This document shows positions 7,131 through 16,311 of a stretch of DNA of 49,119 bases, one piece after another (position 1 is the first letter of the stretch; each line of letters starts with the position of its first letter). A program made the translations under genes and the position numbers. The notes under the pieces were generated by a model. It was not told the origin of the DNA and searched no databases. It saw only the letters and a list, made by a program, of their open reading frames with translations. Source of the stretch: Roseiarcus sp043739325 (GTDB lineage Bacteria > Pseudomonadota > Alphaproteobacteria > Rhizobiales > Beijerinckiaceae); contig JAYUFK010000364.1 of NCBI GenBank assembly GCA_043739325.1, forward strand, positions 1-49,119, given 5' to 3'.

Positions 7131-9950
7131 ATGCTTACCACGGTCCTGAAAAAGGTTTTTGGCTCGTCCAACGAGCGTCGTCTGAAGGGCTACTGGCCCA
7201 AGGTCGCCGCAGTCAATGCGCTCGAGCCGCAGTTTGCCGCGCTGAGCGACGAGCAGCTGCGCGCCAAGACCGCGGAGTTCCGCGCCGAACTCGCCGCCGG
7301 CAAGACGCTCGACGATATTGCCGCCGCCGCTTTCGCCGCTGTTCGCGAAGCGGCCAAACGCACTCTCAAGCAGCGTCATTTCGATATGCAGCTCATCGGC
7401 GGCATTGTGCTGCACGAAGGCGCGATCGCCGAAATGCGCACTGGCGAGGGCAAGACGCTGGTTGCGACATTGGCAACCTATCTCAACGCGCTCGCCGGCA
7501 AAGGCGTACATGTCGTCACCGTCAACGATTATCTCGCCCGTCGCGACTCGCAGTGGATGGGGCAGATCTATAACTTCCTCGGGATGAGCGTCGGCGTCAT
7601 CGTTCACGGCATCGACGATCAGCAGCGCCGCGAAGCTTACGCCGCCGACATCACCTACGGCACCAACAACGAATATGGCTTCGACTACCTCCGCGACAAT
7701 ATGAAATATTCGATGGAGGAGATGGTCCAGCGCGGCCATTATTACGCGATCGTCGACGAAGTGGATTCGATCCTTGTCGACGAAGCGCGCACGCCGCTGA
7801 TCATCTCCGGCCCCTCCGAGGACCGCTCCGACCTTTATAAGAGCGTCAATGTACTGATCCCGAATCTCAAGCGCGAGGATTACGAACTCGACGAGAAGCA
7901 ACGCACGGTCAACCTGACGGAAGCCGGCAACGAGCATGTCGAGGAATTGCTGCGCGCCGCCGGCCTGATGAAGGAAGGCTCTCTGTACGAAGCCTCAAGC
8001 GTCACGCTGGTGCATCACGTCAATCAGGCCCTTCGCGCCCACAAGCTGTTCCAGCTCGATAAGGATTATATCGTCAGGGACGACGAAGTCGTCATCGTCG
8101 ATGAATTCACCGGCCGCATGATGCCGGGCCGGCGCTATTCCGAAGGGCTGCATCAGGCGTTAGAGGCCAAGGAGCATGTGCAGGTCCAGCCCGAGAACGT
8201 CACGCTCGCCTCGATCACCTTCCAGAACTATTTCCGCCTCTACAGCAAGCTCGCCGGCATGACCGGCACGGCCGCCACCGAGGCCGACGAATTCGCCGAA
8301 ATCTACAAGCTGTCTGTCGTCGAAATCCCCACCAACCGGCCGATCAATCGGCTCGACGAAGACGACGAGGTCTATCGCACCAGCGCCGAAAAATTGAAGT
8401 CCGTGGTGCGTGAGATCGAAACGGCTAACGCCAAGATGCAGCCGATGCTTGTTGGCACGACGTCGATCGAAAAATCCGAACAACTCGCCGAGTTCATGGA
8501 GAAGAACGGCTACACCAAGATAGACTTTTCGCAGCCTGACGCGCTGCATGCGCTTTATGCCGCCGCGCGCGCTGGCAAGCCCTCGAAAAACTTCGCGGTG
8601 CTGAACGCGCGCTTCCATGAGCAGGAAGCGTTCATCGTCGCCGAAGCCGGCGTGCCCGGCGCGATCACCATCGCCACCAACATGGCGGGGCGTGGCACCG
8701 ACATTCAGCTCGGAGGCAATGTCGAGATGCGCGTTGTGCAGGAATGCGCTGGCGTGCCGGAAGAAGAGCGCGTCGCCAGGGAAGTCGAGATCCGCGCCGA
8801 GGTTGAATCGTTCAAGCAGAAGGCCATCGCGGCGGGCGGTCTCTACATCGTCGGCACCGAGCGCCATGAAAGCCGCCGCATCGACAACCAGCTTCGCGGC
8901 CGCGCCGGCCGTCAGGGCGATCCGGGCCGTTCGAAATTCTACTTGTCGCTGCAAGACGATCTGATGCGCATTTTCGGCTCCGAGCGTATGGATGCGATGC
9001 TGAAGCGGCTTGGCCTGAAGGACGACGAAGCGATCGTCCATCCGTGGATCAACAAGGCGCTGGAGAAGGCGCAGCAAAAGGTCGAGGCGCGCAACTTCGA
9101 CATGCGCAAGAACATCCTGAAGTTCGACAACGTGATGAACGACCAGCGCAAGGTCATCTTCGAGGACCGGCGCAAGATGATGGGGCAGGAATCGCTCGAG
9201 CCGACGATCGCCGATTTCCGCTCCAACGTCGTCGACGATCTTGTCACCAAGCATATTCCCGTCGACGCCTATCCGGAAGCCTGGGACATAGCGGGCCTCG
9301 ATTCCTCCGTGCAGGCGCTGCTCAATATCGCGCCGCCGGTCGCCGACTGGGCCAAGGAAGAAGGCATCGCCGAAGAGGAAATGGCCGAGCGCCTGCATAA
9401 GGCCGCCGACGCCGCCTATTCCGAACGCGTCAGCCGCAACACCCCCGACGCGATGCGCTATGTCGAAAAGCAGGTCATCCTGCAAGCGCTCGATCATCTC
9501 TGGCGCGAGCATCTGGTGACGCTCGATCACCTGCGTCAGGTCATCGGCTGGCGCGGCCTCGCGCAGCGCGATCCGCTCAACGAATACAAGTCCGAAGCGT
9601 TCGATCTGTTCAAGACCTTGATCGAGAAGTGGCATGAGGCGGTCATCGCGCAGATGATGCGCATCGAAGTGCGCTTCCAGCCGCCCGAACCCGCGCCCCC
9701 GCCAATGCAGTTTCAACATCTCGATCCTGTGACGGGCCAGAATGAAGAGCCGTTTCCCGAACTCGGCGAACCGTTTGGCGTCGGCAATTTTGCCGCAACC
9801 GGCGTCGAGGCCTCGGCGGGCGCCGCCGTCGCTGAAGCAAGCGAGCGCAACCCGAGCGACCCGGAAACCTGGGGCAAGGTCGGGCGCAACGAGCCATGCC
9901 CGTGCGGCTCGGGCAAGAAGTTCAAGCATTGCCATGGGGCGCTGGCCTGA
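7131..9950 (+). CDS. secA: Preprotein translocase ATPase SecA
   Basis: Motor ATPase of 939 aa that pushes unfolded preproteins through SecYEG. Visible motifs are the Walker A loop GEGKT (about residues 105-109), the DEAD-like IVDEVDSILVDEARTPLI segment, the preprotein cross-linking region, the helicase-like NMAGRGTDIQLGG and RGRAGRQGDPG motifs, and a C-terminal zinc-binding tail EPCPCGSGKKFKHCHG that binds SecB and lipids. The frame is open further upstream, but ATG 7131 gives the canonical N-terminus (MLTTVLKKVFGSSNERRLK). The extra upstream residues look non-coding. The stop overlaps the region where prmC must begin, suggesting coupling. Confidence 0.98.
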   Translation: MLTTVLKKVFGSSNERRLKGYWPKVAAVNALEPQFAALSDEQLRAKTAEFRAELAAGKTLDDIAAAAFAAVREAAKRTLKQRHFDMQLIGGIVLHEGAIAEMRTGEGKTLVATLATYLNALAGKGVHVVTVNDYLARRDSQWMGQIYNFLGMSVGVIVHGIDDQQRREAYAADITYGTNNEYGFDYLRDNMKYSMEEMVQRGHYYAIVDEVDSILVDEARTPLIISGPSEDRSDLYKSVNVLIPNLKREDYELDEKQRTVNLTEAGNEHVEELLRAAGLMKEGSLYEASSVTLVHHVNQALRAHKLFQLDKDYIVRDDEVVIVDEFTGRMMPGRRYSEGLHQALEAKEHVQVQPENVTLASITFQNYFRLYSKLAGMTGTAATEADEFAEIYKLSVVEIPTNRPINRLDEDDEVYRTSAEKLKSVVREIETANAKMQPMLVGTTSIEKSEQLAEFMEKNGYTKIDFSQPDALHALYAAARAGKPSKNFAVLNARFHEQEAFIVAEAGVPGAITIATNMAGRGTDIQLGGNVEMRVVQECAGVPEEERVAREVEIRAEVESFKQKAIAAGGLYIVGTERHESRRIDNQLRGRAGRQGDPGRSKFYLSLQDDLMRIFGSERMDAMLKRLGLKDDEAIVHPWINKALEKAQQKVEARNFDMRKNILKFDNVMNDQRKVIFEDRRKMMGQESLEPTIADFRSNVVDDLVTKHIPVDAYPEAWDIAGLDSSVQALLNIAPPVADWAKEEGIAEEEMAERLHKAADAAYSERVSRNTPDAMRYVEKQVILQALDHLWREHLVTLDHLRQVIGWRGLAQRDPLNEYKSEAFDLFKTLIEKWHEAVIAQMMRIEVRFQPPEPAPPPMQFQHLDPVTGQNEEPFPELGEPFGVGNFAATGVEASAGAAVAEASERNPSDPETWGKVGRNEPCPCGSGKKFKHCHGALA

Positions 9951-10831
9951 CCGAGCTTGGCGGGCTGCATGCCGGCGTTCGGCGCGATGAAGCGCTCGCC
10001 GCCGTGCGCGGCCTGCTCGATCAAAACGGCGTCGACGGCGCCGCGCTCGATGCGCGCTTGCTGGTTTGCGCCGCCGCGCATCTGACCGCCGTCGATCTCA
10101 TCCGCGCGCCTGAAGCGGCGCTCGATGCGGCCAGCGTCGACCGATTGCGTGCGTTTGCCTCGCGCCGGGCGGCGCGCGAACCGTTGTCGCGCATTCTCGG
10201 CAAACGCGAATTCTGGAGCCTTTCGCTCGCCGTCAGCCCGGCGGTGCTCGATCCGCGCGACGACACCGAAACGCTGGTCGCCGCCGCGCTCGAAGCGTTC
10301 GCGTCGCGCCGTAATGAACCACTGCGCATTCTCGATCTTGGCATTGGCTCGGGCGCGATCCTTTGCGCGTTGCTGAAGGAATTGCCGGGTGCGATCGGCA
10401 TTGGCGTCGACATTTCGGCCGAAGCCGCCGAAATCGCGCGCGCCAATCTGGCGGCATGCGGGGTCTCCGCCCGCGCGACGGTCATCGTCGGCTCATGGGG
10501 CGATCGCGTCAGCGGCGACTTCGACCTCGTCGTCTCCAACCCGCCCTATATCGCCTCAAGCGAAATCCCGACCCTCGATCCGGAGGTGCGCGATAACGAC
10601 CCGCTTCTCGCGCTCGATGGCGGCCGCGACGGTCTCGACGCGTATCGCGCGATTGCGCCCGAACTGGCGAGGCTGCTCAGGGCGGCGATCGGGCGGTTCT
10701 TTGTGGAGATCGGCGCCGGGCAGGCGGCGAGCGTGAGGGAAATACTCGCGGCTGCTGGGCTGAAGGATTTGCGAACGATAACCGACCTGGCGGGCTGCGC
10801 ACGGGTGATCGCCGGCGCCCAGTCGCGCTAA
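9896..10831 (+). CDS. prmC: Peptide chain release factor N5-glutamine methyltransferase
   Basis: SAM-dependent enzyme that methylates the glutamine of the GGQ motif in release factors RF1 and RF2. The SAM loop ILDLGIGSGAIL and the diagnostic catalytic motif VVSNPPYIA, followed by LDPEVRDNDPLLALDGGRDG, are both present. The start is uncertain. ATG 9896 overlaps the secA end by 55 bases and adds residues with no family likeness. TTG 9929, or a CTG at 9947 that overlaps the secA stop as CTGA, would fit the usual N-terminus (RRDEALAAVRGLLDQNG) better. Translational coupling to secA is likely. The C-terminus is complete. Confidence 0.93.
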   Translation: MPVRLGQEVQALPWGAGLTELGGLHAGVRRDEALAAVRGLLDQNGVDGAALDARLLVCAAAHLTAVDLIRAPEAALDAASVDRLRAFASRRAAREPLSRILGKREFWSLSLAVSPAVLDPRDDTETLVAAALEAFASRRNEPLRILDLGIGSGAILCALLKELPGAIGIGVDISAEAAEIARANLAACGVSARATVIVGSWGDRVSGDFDLVVSNPPYIASSEIPTLDPEVRDNDPLLALDGGRDGLDAYRAIAPELARLLRAAIGRFFVEIGAGQAASVREILAAAGLKDLRTITDLAGCARVIAGAQSR

Positions 10832-10913
10832 GGCAGTGTTTCTCCAACAACAGCGTCCTCGCGAGCCCCGCGGAACTGGCCACCTGAGATACGCATAGTC
10901 GCCATTTCATTGC

Positions 10914-10929
10914 TGTGACGCCCGTCACA
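10914..10929. promoter_or_regulatory. CRP/FNR-family-like operator palindrome
   Basis: The sequence TGTGACGCCCGTCACA is a perfect inverted repeat matching the CRP-type pattern TGTGA-N6-TCACA at all ten specified positions. The symmetry extends one base further on each side (10913-10930). It sits between prmC and the small exported protein gene, about 108 bases before that gene's ATG. A TAGAAA -10-like element at 10951 would put the site about 42 bases upstream of a start point, the position used by class II activators. The regulator is unknown. Confidence 0.5.
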
Positions 10930-11037
10930 GCCATCCGCTGTGCGTTCAACTAGAAAATCCCCTCCAATGCGACGGCGATTCACTTTGAAGGCGAATGCGC
11001 TGCCAACGTTTTTCGCCCCAAACCAAGGAGTTGTATT

Positions 11038-11436
11038 ATGAAGGTCGCCCTGACAGCCCTCATTTTTGCCGCCGCTTCGCTGGTCGGCGGCGTCGGCGCA
11101 CAGTCGGAAGAGCTTGCGCCATTCGCCGGGCATAGCGTTGCGCTCGGCGCGATGCACGGCATCGCTTACTACCGCCCGAGCTATGCGGGCTTCGAAGTCG
11201 TCGTTACCCTCGCTGACGGCCCGCAGGGCCGCCCGGTCCGCTTTGTGACGACGCTGGGTCGAGGCCAGATCGCCAGAATTTCAGCGCCCGCCAATCCGGG
11301 TCAAACAGCCGATATTATCGAGATCAAACGCGATGGCGACCGCCTCGTCATCGATAGCCGGCCGTCCAACCCGCAATATGACGAGCAGCTTGCCGGGCGC
11401 GATGCGGCGAGCCCTGACGAAATGAAAACGCGCTGA
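11038..11436 (+). CDS. Small exported protein of unknown function
   Basis: Protein of 132 aa with a clear Sec signal peptide (about residues 1-21, cleavage after VGA). The mature part, about 110 residues, is rich in beta-prone stretches (GFEVVVTLADG, PVRFVTTLGRGQIARIS) and ends in an acidic-polar tail. I do not recognise a named domain. The ATG at 11038 has a strong AAGGAG site seven bases upstream. The gene is monocistronic by spacing. Upstream lies a perfect CRP/FNR-like palindrome (10914-10929), so expression may follow carbon, oxygen or redox state. That is inference from the site, not from the protein. A periplasmic location is expected. Confidence 0.75.
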   Translation: MKVALTALIFAAASLVGGVGAQSEELAPFAGHSVALGAMHGIAYYRPSYAGFEVVVTLADGPQGRPVRFVTTLGRGQIARISAPANPGQTADIIEIKRDGDRLVIDSRPSNPQYDEQLAGRDAASPDEMKTR

Positions 11437-11498
11437 GGGGCCGATGGTGTTAAGGGCGACGTCCGCGTCGCCCTCATCGCCCAGCAAAGATCGATTTA

Positions 11499-11975
11499 TT
11501 GCCTTGCGCGATACCGTCGGCTGCCGCAAAACTGGTCGCGCCGACCTTAGTCCTTCCGAGCGCGCCGCTGTTGACCTCCGCCGATCCGCAATCCGAACAA
11601 CCCAACGGCGATCTGACCGTCCGGCTTATCGCCATGCCGGCTGACACCAACGCCAATGGCGACATCTTTGGCGGCTGGGTTCTCTCGCAGATGGATCAGG
11701 CCGGCGGCATCGCCGGGGTCGAGCGCGCGCGGGGGCGCGTCGTCACTATCGCGGTCGAGGCGATGACGTTCATTCGCCCGGTCAAGGTCGGCGACGTGCT
11801 TTGCGTCTACACGGAAGTTGTGTACGTCGGCCGCACCTCGATGAAGATTCATATCGAGGCGTGGGCGCGGCGCTTTTCCTCGCATGTGCGCGAGAAGGTC
11901 ACCGACGCGGTCTTCACTTTTGTAGCGGTGGACGATGAAGGGCGGCCGCGGCCCGTGCCGCCGCTTGAGCCATGA
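11499..11975 (+). CDS. YciA-type acyl-CoA thioesterase
   Basis: Hotdog-fold thioesterase of the YciA/Acot family, which hydrolyses acyl-CoA to free acid and CoA in the cytoplasm. Evidence is the run MPADTNANGDIFGGWVLSQM, typical of the family's active-site helix and its preceding loop, followed by VAVEAMTFIRPVKVGD-like strands (here IAVEAMTFIRPVKVGD). No ATG precedes the conserved block except the internal MPADTN, which would cut the first strand. TTG 11571, giving a start just before ADPQSEQPNGDLTVR, is more likely than TTG 11499. Length would then be about 134 aa, normal for the family. It lies 24 bases before the YeiH-like gene and may share its transcript. Confidence 0.85.
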   Translation: MPCAIPSAAAKLVAPTLVLPSAPLLTSADPQSEQPNGDLTVRLIAMPADTNANGDIFGGWVLSQMDQAGGIAGVERARGRVVTIAVEAMTFIRPVKVGDVLCVYTEVVYVGRTSMKIHIEAWARRFSSHVREKVTDAVFTFVAVDDEGRPRPVPPLEP

Positions 11976-11999
11976 GCGACTTCGCCGGAGACCTTTGAT

Positions 12000-13088
12000 T
12001 TGAGCGCCGCGAAACAATCGACCGTCGACTTCGCCTCTTACGACAGTATGGAAGGCATCATCGCGATCGAGCCGAGCGCGCCGCCGCCGCGCTACGCCGC
12101 GTGGCCGCAGGCAAAACTCGTCCATGCGATTTATCCCGGCGTGCTCGTGGCGGGAACGATCGCGCTCGCCTCGACCTGGCTTGGGCAGCACTACACGGCG
12201 CCGGTGATGCTGTTCGCGCTGCTGTTCGGCATGGCGTTCCACTTCCTGCATGAGGAAGGGCGCTGTGTCGCGGGAATCGAGTTTTCCTCGCGCACGGTGC
12301 TGCGCGTCGGCGTCGCCTTGCTCGGCGTGCGTATCACTTTGGTGCAGATCGCCTCGCTCGGACTTTGGCCCGTGGCGACTGTCATCGTTGGCGTCGCCAC
12401 AACGATCGTGTTCGGCATGTTGCTGGCGCGCCGCCTCGGCCTGACCTCCTTGTTCGGCGTGCTCTCCGGCGGCGCGGTCGCGATCTGCGGGGCTTCGGCG
12501 GCGCTGGCGATTGCTTCGGTCTTGCCGCGCGACGAGAACAGCGAGCGCGACACCATTCTGACCGTCGTCAGCGTCACCGCGCTGTCGACGCTGGCGATGA
12601 TCCTGTATCCAATATTCGCAACGTCCATCGGGCTCGATCACAAGCATGCCGGCGTGTTTATCGGCGGCACCATTCACGATGTCGCGCAGGTCGTCGGCGC
12701 CGGCTACATCATCTCGCCCGAGACCGGCGACATCGCCACCTATGTCAAATTGCTGCGCGTCGCGATGCTGCTTCCCGCCGTGCTGGCGATCTCGTTCCTC
12801 GTTGCGCGCAACGGCGGCGGCGTGGGCGCGCGGCCCGCATTGCCGATGTTCCTGATCGGGTTTGCCGCGCTGGTCCTCGCCAACAGCTTTGGCCTGTTGC
12901 CGCAGGCCCTGATCGATTTCGCCAACGATGTCTCGCGCTGGGCGCTGGTGGCGGCGATCGCGGCGCTTGGCATGAAGACTTCGTTCAAGGACCTATTCGC
13001 CGCCGGATGGCGTCCGGTCGGTCTGATGGTCGCCGAAACGATCTGGATCGCGATCCTCGTATTGATTTCGGTCAAGACGATTATCTGA
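12000..13088 (+). CDS. YeiH/UPF0324-family membrane protein
   Basis: Polytopic inner-membrane protein of 362 aa with about ten hydrophobic helices and a 40-residue hydrophilic N-terminus. The segments LFGMAFHFL, RVGVALLGVRITL, SGGAVAICGASAALAIASV and GVFIGGTIHDVAQVVGAGY are the conserved blocks of the YeiH (UPF0324) family, often annotated as putative sulfate exporters. The biochemical role of most members is unproven. The start is TTG 12000, with GGAGA ten bases upstream. It follows the thioesterase closely and precedes accA by 100 bases. I see nothing unusual in the core helices. Confidence 0.87.
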   Translation: MSAAKQSTVDFASYDSMEGIIAIEPSAPPPRYAAWPQAKLVHAIYPGVLVAGTIALASTWLGQHYTAPVMLFALLFGMAFHFLHEEGRCVAGIEFSSRTVLRVGVALLGVRITLVQIASLGLWPVATVIVGVATTIVFGMLLARRLGLTSLFGVLSGGAVAICGASAALAIASVLPRDENSERDTILTVVSVTALSTLAMILYPIFATSIGLDHKHAGVFIGGTIHDVAQVVGAGYIISPETGDIATYVKLLRVAMLLPAVLAISFLVARNGGGVGARPALPMFLIGFAALVLANSFGLLPQALIDFANDVSRWALVAAIAALGMKTSFKDLFAAGWRPVGLMVAETIWIAILVLISVKTII

Positions 13089-13188
13089 GCAGGCGCGGGA
13101 AATACCGCGGCCCCGGCCGCCTTGACTTCCCCGGTGCTTATCGCCAGTTTCGCGCGGCTTTTGCAGGCCGAGCTGTCCCCAGGGTTTA

Positions 13189-14142
13189 ATGCGCGAATAT
13201 CTGGAATTTGAAACGCCTGTGGCCGATATCGACGCGCGCATCGACGAATTGCGCGCGCTCGCCGCCAAGGGCGATTCTCCGGCCATAAACGACGAGATCA
13301 GGAAGCTCGAGGCGCGCTCCGCCAGGGCGCTGGCCGATCTTTATGCGAATTTGACGCCGTGGCAGAAGACCAAGGTGGCGCGCCATCAGGAGCGCCCGCA
13401 TTTCGCCGATTATATCAAGGGCTTGATTGAGGATTTCACGCCGCTTGCGGGCGACCGCAAATTCGCCGAGGACGAGGCGATCGTCGGCGGTCTGGGCCGC
13501 TTCATGGGCCGCTCGATCTGCATCATGGGCCAGGAAAAGGGCGACGACACGACCAGCCGCATCCGCCACAATTTCGGCATGGCCCGCCCCGAAGGCTATC
13601 GCAAGGCGGTCCGGCTGATGGAGTTGGCCGACCGGTTCGACATGCCGGTGATCTCGCTTGTCGACACGCCCGGCGCCTTCCCCGGCATCGACGCGGAAGA
13701 GCGCGGCCAGGCCGAGGCGATCGCCCGCTCGACCGACATGTGCCTATCGCTCGGCGTGCCCAATGTCGCGGTGATCGTTGGCGAAGGCGGGTCCGGCGGC
13801 GCGGTGGCCATCGCTACTTGCAACAAAGTGCTAATGCTTGAGCACGCGATTTATTCCGTCGCCTCGCCTGAGGCCTCGGCGTCGATTCTGTGGCGCGATT
13901 CGGCCCGGGCCCAGGATGCCGCCACGAGCATGAAAATCACGGCGCAGGATTTGCTGAAATTCGGCATCATCGACGGCATTGTCTCGGAGCCGACCGGCGG
14001 CGCGCACCGCGATCCGACCGCCGCGATCGCTTCGACCGGCCGGGCGATTAGCGCGGCGCTCGAACAGATGGGCAATATGTCGCGCGATCAGGTGCGCGAA
14101 GCCCGCGCCGCGAAGTTCCTCGGCATTGGGCGCAAAATCTAG
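13189..14142 (+). CDS. accA: Acetyl-CoA carboxylase carboxyltransferase subunit alpha
   Basis: Protein of 317 aa, full length for the family. AccA and AccD form the carboxyltransferase that moves CO2 from carboxybiotin to acetyl-CoA, making malonyl-CoA for fatty acid synthesis. The N-terminal MREYLEFETPVADID and the blocks GRSICIMGQEKG, LVDTPGAFPGIDAEERGQ and GEGGSGGAVAIATCNKVLMLEHAIYSV (shown here in parts, near 590-690 bases into the gene) are hallmarks. The start ATG at 13189 has CAGGG about six bases upstream. AccA-to-L,D-transpeptidase adjacency is common in Hyphomicrobiales genomes. Confidence 0.97.
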   Translation: MREYLEFETPVADIDARIDELRALAAKGDSPAINDEIRKLEARSARALADLYANLTPWQKTKVARHQERPHFADYIKGLIEDFTPLAGDRKFAEDEAIVGGLGRFMGRSICIMGQEKGDDTTSRIRHNFGMARPEGYRKAVRLMELADRFDMPVISLVDTPGAFPGIDAEERGQAEAIARSTDMCLSLGVPNVAVIVGEGGSGGAVAIATCNKVLMLEHAIYSVASPEASASILWRDSARAQDAATSMKITAQDLLKFGIIDGIVSEPTGGAHRDPTAAIASTGRAISAALEQMGNMSRDQVREARAAKFLGIGRKI

Positions 14143-14301
14143 ACAAAATCCAGAATTGCCATAGGCTTAGCGTTAATACCGCCTTTACCATATATGCACG
14201 AAGGCATTGTTTGCGGTAATAAGCTGGAAAGTATAAAAGCCTTAAATCGATTTCGTGGGTCAGCCCCCGCTCGCGCCGCGAGCGCTAGAGAGTGGCGAAT
14301 A

Positions 14302-15738
14302 ATGGCTAGAAACAATTTGACGTCGCGACTGATCGCCCTAGGCCTCGCGGTTTCGCTTGGCGCATTGGCAGCGGGTTGCGACGAGGATCTTGCCGGCGGA
14401 CCCGGCCGATCACTGCGCCCGATTTCCAGCGAAACCATCGCCCTGATGCAGCAGAAGGACACGACGCCTTCGGCGCCGGTGCTGATCCGCACCTATAAGA
14501 AAGAAGCGGAATTCGAAATCTGGAAGCTGAAGAGCGACGGGCGCTACGCCCTGCTCAAGACCTATCCGATGTGCCGCTGGTCCGGTCAGCTCGGCCCCAA
14601 GACGAGGGAAGGCGACCGGCAAGTGCCGGAAGGGTACTATCCGATCACGCCCGGCCAGATGAACCCGAATTCGAACTATTATCTCTCCTACAACGTCGGC
14701 TATCCCAACGCTTATGACCGGGCGTTCGGCCGCTCCGGCGGCACGATCATGGTGCATGGCGCCTGCTCGTCGGCTGGCTGCTTCTCGATGACGGATCAAC
14801 AGATCGCCGAGATCTACGCGGTCGCGCGCGAGGCCTTCAACGGCGGCCAGCGCGAAATCCAGATGCAGTCGTACCCTTTCCATATGACCGCCGAGAATCT
14901 CGCCAAGCACCGGCTCGATCCCAACATCGATTTCTGGCGCCAGTTGAAGAACGGCTCCGATCATTTCGAGGTGACCAAGACGGAACCGGCCGTCGCCGTC
15001 TGCGGCAAGCGCTATGTGTTTGGCGCGCATGCCGATGGCGACGTCGATGCGATTGCGCCGTGTCCGGCGCTGCACAAGGACGACCAGATCGAGTCGGCGG
15101 TCGCCGCCAAGGAAGCCGAAGACGAAGCGAGCGTCGCGGCGCTGGTCACCAAGGGCGTCAAGCCGATCCAACTCGTGTATGACGACGGCGGCCAGAACGT
15201 TGCCTTTGCGGGCCGTCCTGATTCAAGCCGCCCCGAAGCGATCGCCTCGGGACCGCGCGAAATGGAACTCGATCCCGCGACCGGCAGGCCGATGTCCGAG
15301 ACCTGGAAGGCCGCGGCCGCGGCGGCGGCGGCCACACCGGCCATCGTCGTCGCCTCGGCGGCCCAGACGCCGGCGCCAGCCAGGAGCGCCAACCTCGTTG
15401 CGCTCGCGCCGACGCCAACTGCTGCGTCTTCGCCAGTCGATACGCTAATCGCACCGCTCAATTTCGCCGCCAATGCCGCCGGCTCGGGTAAGTCTCTGGT
15501 AAAGAGCTGGCTTAGGCTGAGTCCTGACGATGCGAGCGCCGTCAAGGTGTTCGAGCCGGAGCAGCCGATCCCGTCCGACGTTCCCGTGCCGCCGCAGCGC
15601 GCGTCGGCGGGCGCTCCGTCACTTGCTCCGCAGGCTTTGGCGAAACCACAAAAATTCGCCGCCCTCAAGCCCGCCGCGGGAAACGCCAAGCTTGTTCCCG
15701 ACGCTCTCGATGCGGCTGGCGCGCCGGCGCAGCAATAG
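14302..15738 (+). CDS. YafK-like L,D-transpeptidase lipoprotein
   Basis: Predicted lipoprotein of 478 aa. The start ATG 14302 gives a signal peptide ending in a lipobox LAAGC at about residues 20-24. The catalytic YkuD-type domain spans about 60-230 and holds the motif VHGACSSAGCFSMTD with H152 and the presumed nucleophile C160, the pattern of the YafK/ErfK branch. Such enzymes cut or form bonds at meso-diaminopimelate in peptidoglycan or its lipoprotein links. The last 200 residues are Ala/Pro-rich and probably a disordered periplasmic extension, which is unusually long for the family. A longer open frame begins at 14194 but would hide the signal peptide. Placed outside the inner membrane, next to the cell wall. 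Confidence 0.88.
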   Translation: MARNNLTSRLIALGLAVSLGALAAGCDEDLAGGPGRSLRPISSETIALMQQKDTTPSAPVLIRTYKKEAEFEIWKLKSDGRYALLKTYPMCRWSGQLGPKTREGDRQVPEGYYPITPGQMNPNSNYYLSYNVGYPNAYDRAFGRSGGTIMVHGACSSAGCFSMTDQQIAEIYAVAREAFNGGQREIQMQSYPFHMTAENLAKHRLDPNIDFWRQLKNGSDHFEVTKTEPAVAVCGKRYVFGAHADGDVDAIAPCPALHKDDQIESAVAAKEAEDEASVAALVTKGVKPIQLVYDDGGQNVAFAGRPDSSRPEAIASGPREMELDPATGRPMSETWKAAAAAAAATPAIVVASAAQTPAPARSANLVALAPTPTAASSPVDTLIAPLNFAANAAGSGKSLVKSWLRLSPDDASAVKVFEPEQPIPSDVPVPPQRASAGAPSLAPQALAKPQKFAALKPAAGNAKLVPDALDAAGAPAQQ

Positions 15739-15744
15739 CGCGGA

Positions 15745-16311
15745 TTATGGCCGTTCCGCGCCGTTGCGTCTGATCCCGGCGCGCAGCATAACGACGTATT
15801 GTTCGGCGTCCCGCTCGCTGGCAAACGCGCGGGCGGGGATGACTGCCGGCGCATCGTCGCACCAGAGGTAAATCAGCGCTCCAGTCATCTCGGCTTCGCT
15901 GCAGGCGCAGTAATCAAATCGCCGCGCGCCTGATGCCTTCTCCAGGCTTAGGCCCGAAGCATCCGGCGTGACTTTCGTTAGGCCAGTGAACCGAGCGACA
16001 AGGTCCGCATTGCCGCCTGATTGAGCGCGGCGCAGGCGCCAGTGCGCCGCCATGCGGCTTATCATAAAAATTATTGCCGCAACGATGAGCAGGCCCTCGG
16101 CCAGACGGCGCGGAAGCAAGCCCGTCAGCGCGAGAATTGCGACAAACGCCATCAGCAACACGAACGCCGCCAACGGCGCGACATGGCGAAGCGAAAAGCG
16201 TCGGCGCAAGGCGTTGCGAAAACCGGCGCGCGCGGCGGCGATGCGCGCCTCTTCATCGGACAGTTCGAACGCCAGCGGCTCAGCGAAGCGGTCTGGCGCC
16301 GCCTCGTTCAT
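15745..16311 (-). CDS. YcxB-like two-helix membrane protein
   Basis: Protein of 188 aa with two adjacent transmembrane helices (about residues 44-66 and 70-88) and a cytoplasmic C-terminal domain. That domain contains YLWCDDAPAVIPARAFAS followed by a helix, the pattern of the YcxB-like C-terminal domain. No biochemical role is established for that family. The ATG at 16309-16311 overlaps the stop codon of bolA as ATGA, so translation is probably coupled. It is convergent with the L,D-transpeptidase gene, with only six bases between the stops. Confidence 0.7.
   Translation of the reverse strand: MNEAAPDRFAEPLAFELSDEEARIAAARAGFRNALRRRFSLRHVAPLAAFVLLMAFVAILALTGLLPRRLAEGLLIVAAIIFMISRMAAHWRLRRAQSGGNADLVARFTGLTKVTPDASGLSLEKASGARRFDYCACSEAEMTGALIYLWCDDAPAVIPARAFASERDAEQYVVMLRAGIRRNGAERP

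Noticed and set aside
8160..9935. A 591-aa open frame antisense to secA
   Set aside because: It runs wholly within a clear secA gene and its translation has no domain likeness.
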